Assembly (NCBI GenBank): GCA_002378585.1
Contig: DFSJ01000085.1
Span: forward strand, 1-17,757
Direction of reading: 5' to 3'
DNA: 17,757 nucleotides
Source of the DNA: Flavobacteriaceae bacterium UBA3440
Lineage (GTDB): Bacteria > Bacteroidota > Bacteroidia > Flavobacteriales > Flavobacteriaceae
The position numbers and the translations under genes are program-made. Positions within the stretch are counted from its first letter, which is position 1, and each line of letters begins with the position of its first letter. Under the pieces are notes generated by a model that saw nothing but the letters and a program-made list of their open reading frames with translations, had not been told where the DNA came from and searched no databases. Shown here piece after piece: positions 16,739-17,757 of this stretch.

Positions 16739-17757
16739 ATGAGCAATTATCACATCAAAAATTTAGAGGAATATTTTGCGGTCTACCGCAAGTCTATACG
16801 CCAACCAGAACTTTTTTGGCAGGAAGTAGCTGAGGAACACTTTGTCTGGCGCAAACGATGGTCCAAAGTATTGAGTTGGGACTTCAACAAACCCGAGATT
16901 AAATGGTTTGAAGGCGCACAGCTCAACATCACAGAAAATTGCATCGATCGCCACCTCAACACCAAAGCAGACAAGACTGCTTTCTTGTTTGAACCCAACG
17001 ACCCTAAAGAACCTGCCCAACACATCACGTATCAGCAGCTATACGAGCGAGTAAACAAAATGGCCAACGTATTAAAGAGCCAAGGCATTCAAAAGGGAGA
17101 TCGCGTGTGTATCTATTTGCCCATGATCCCTGAGCTGGCCGTGGCTGTTTTGGCTTGTGCGCGTATTGGCGCCGTTCATTCCGTAGTTTTTGCTGGTTTT
17201 TCTGCCGGAGCACTCGCGACAAGGATCAACGATTGCGATGCGCGCATGGTCATCACTTCAGATGGTTCATTTAGGGGCAATAAAACCATAGACCTCAAAG
17301 GAATTGTGGATGACGCACTCGAACATTGCCCAGGTACGTCCAGCGTGTTGGTGGTCGAACGCACCAAAAACAAAGTGACCATGAAACCAGGGCGGGATCA
17401 GTGGTTGGCTCCACTGCTGGATGAGGCTGATGTACACTGCACTCCGGAATGGATGGACGCTGAAGACCCCCTGTTTATTTTATACACCTCAGGATCAACA
17501 GGTAAGCCTAAAGGCATGTTACACACCACTGCAGGATATATGGTGTATACGGCTTACACCTTTAAAAATGTATTTCAACACCAAAGCGAGGATATATATT
17601 GGTGTACGGCAGATATCGGTTGGATCACGGGACACTCCTATATCGTATATGGCCCACTGGCCAATGGAGCCACCACCGTACTCTTCGAAGGCATTCCCTC
17701 CTACCCTGATTTTTCTAGATTCTGGGATGTGATTGACAAACACAAAATCACCCAGTT
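16739..17757 (+). CDS. acs: Acetyl-CoA synthetase, N-terminal part (runs off the right edge)
   Basis: The first 339 codons are present; the family is usually about 640 residues, so roughly half is missing only because the window ends. The enzyme makes acetyl-CoA from acetate, ATP and CoA in the cytoplasm, with an acetyl-adenylate intermediate. The N-terminal cap runs from MSNYHIKNLEEYF through FWQEVAEE and NITENCIDRHL. The ATP-binding loop is YTSGSTGKPKG (249-259), preceded by the conserved GDRVCIYLPMIPELAVAVLACARIGA region and VVFAGFSAGAL. WCTADIGWITGHSY (around 289-302) includes Trp and Gly residues of the acetate pocket typical of Acs rather than longer-chain acyl-CoA ligases. The ATG at 16739 gives the normal N-terminus. 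It is divergently transcribed from the secreted hypothetical gene. Confidence 0.95.
   Translation, partial: MSNYHIKNLEEYFAVYRKSIRQPELFWQEVAEEHFVWRKRWSKVLSWDFNKPEIKWFEGAQLNITENCIDRHLNTKADKTAFLFEPNDPKEPAQHITYQQLYERVNKMANVLKSQGIQKGDRVCIYLPMIPELAVAVLACARIGAVHSVVFAGFSAGALATRINDCDARMVITSDGSFRGNKTIDLKGIVDDALEHCPGTSSVLVVERTKNKVTMKPGRDQWLAPLLDEADVHCTPEWMDAEDPLFILYTSGSTGKPKGMLHTTAGYMVYTAYTFKNVFQHQSEDIYWCTADIGWITGHSYIVYGPLANGATTVLFEGIPSYPDFSRFWDVIDKHKITQ

Overview
The window looks like an ordinary chromosomal segment of a Bacteroidota bacterium, probably Flavobacteriia or a near relative. The evidence is a TonB-receptor-like beta-barrel protein beside a large secreted TPR protein, a DUF2911 protein, several genes with no obvious Shine-Dalgarno sequence, TAnnTTTG (-7 type) promoter motifs in front of several genes, and a tmRNA encoding the tag GENNYALAA. 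Base composition is moderate with an AT-rich left edge. I see no insertion sequences, phage genes, CRISPR arrays or tRNAs. The genus cannot be fixed from sequence reading alone.

Layout. Positions 1-202 are an AT-rich non-coding leader to a secreted DUF2911 protein (+, 203-721), which ends in a strong hairpin terminator. A tight three-gene cluster follows on the minus strand, transcribed from 7158 to 771: a 1002-residue secreted TPR protein, a 581-residue outer-membrane beta-barrel protein with no visible plug domain, and a lipoprotein amidohydrolase of the YtcJ type. The junctions are only 3 and 4 nt, so this is very probably one operon working in the envelope. Divergent from it lie an FtsE-like ABC ATPase (7280-7963) and a polyphosphate glucokinase of the ROK family (7964-8731), with stop and start codons directly abutting. 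A bidirectional terminator separates these from typA/bipA (-), kdsA (-) and a saccharopine/alanine-dehydrogenase-like oxidoreductase (-).

The tmRNA gene ssrA (12825-13219, +) lies divergent to the oxidoreductase gene and ends at its own terminator. Downstream are a secreted M14 metallocarboxypeptidase with a C-terminal glutamine-amidotransferase-like domain (+), a convergent secreted protein I do not recognise (-), and the first 339 codons of acetyl-CoA synthetase acs (+), which runs off the right edge.

Most genes are housekeeping: ribosome rescue, a ribosome-associated GTPase, Kdo synthesis for LPS, acetate activation and glucose phosphorylation. The least explained part is the TPR / plugless barrel / amidohydrolase cluster with its divergent FtsE-like neighbour. 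It is the best candidate here for an undescribed envelope system, although the parts themselves look like known Bacteroidota families.
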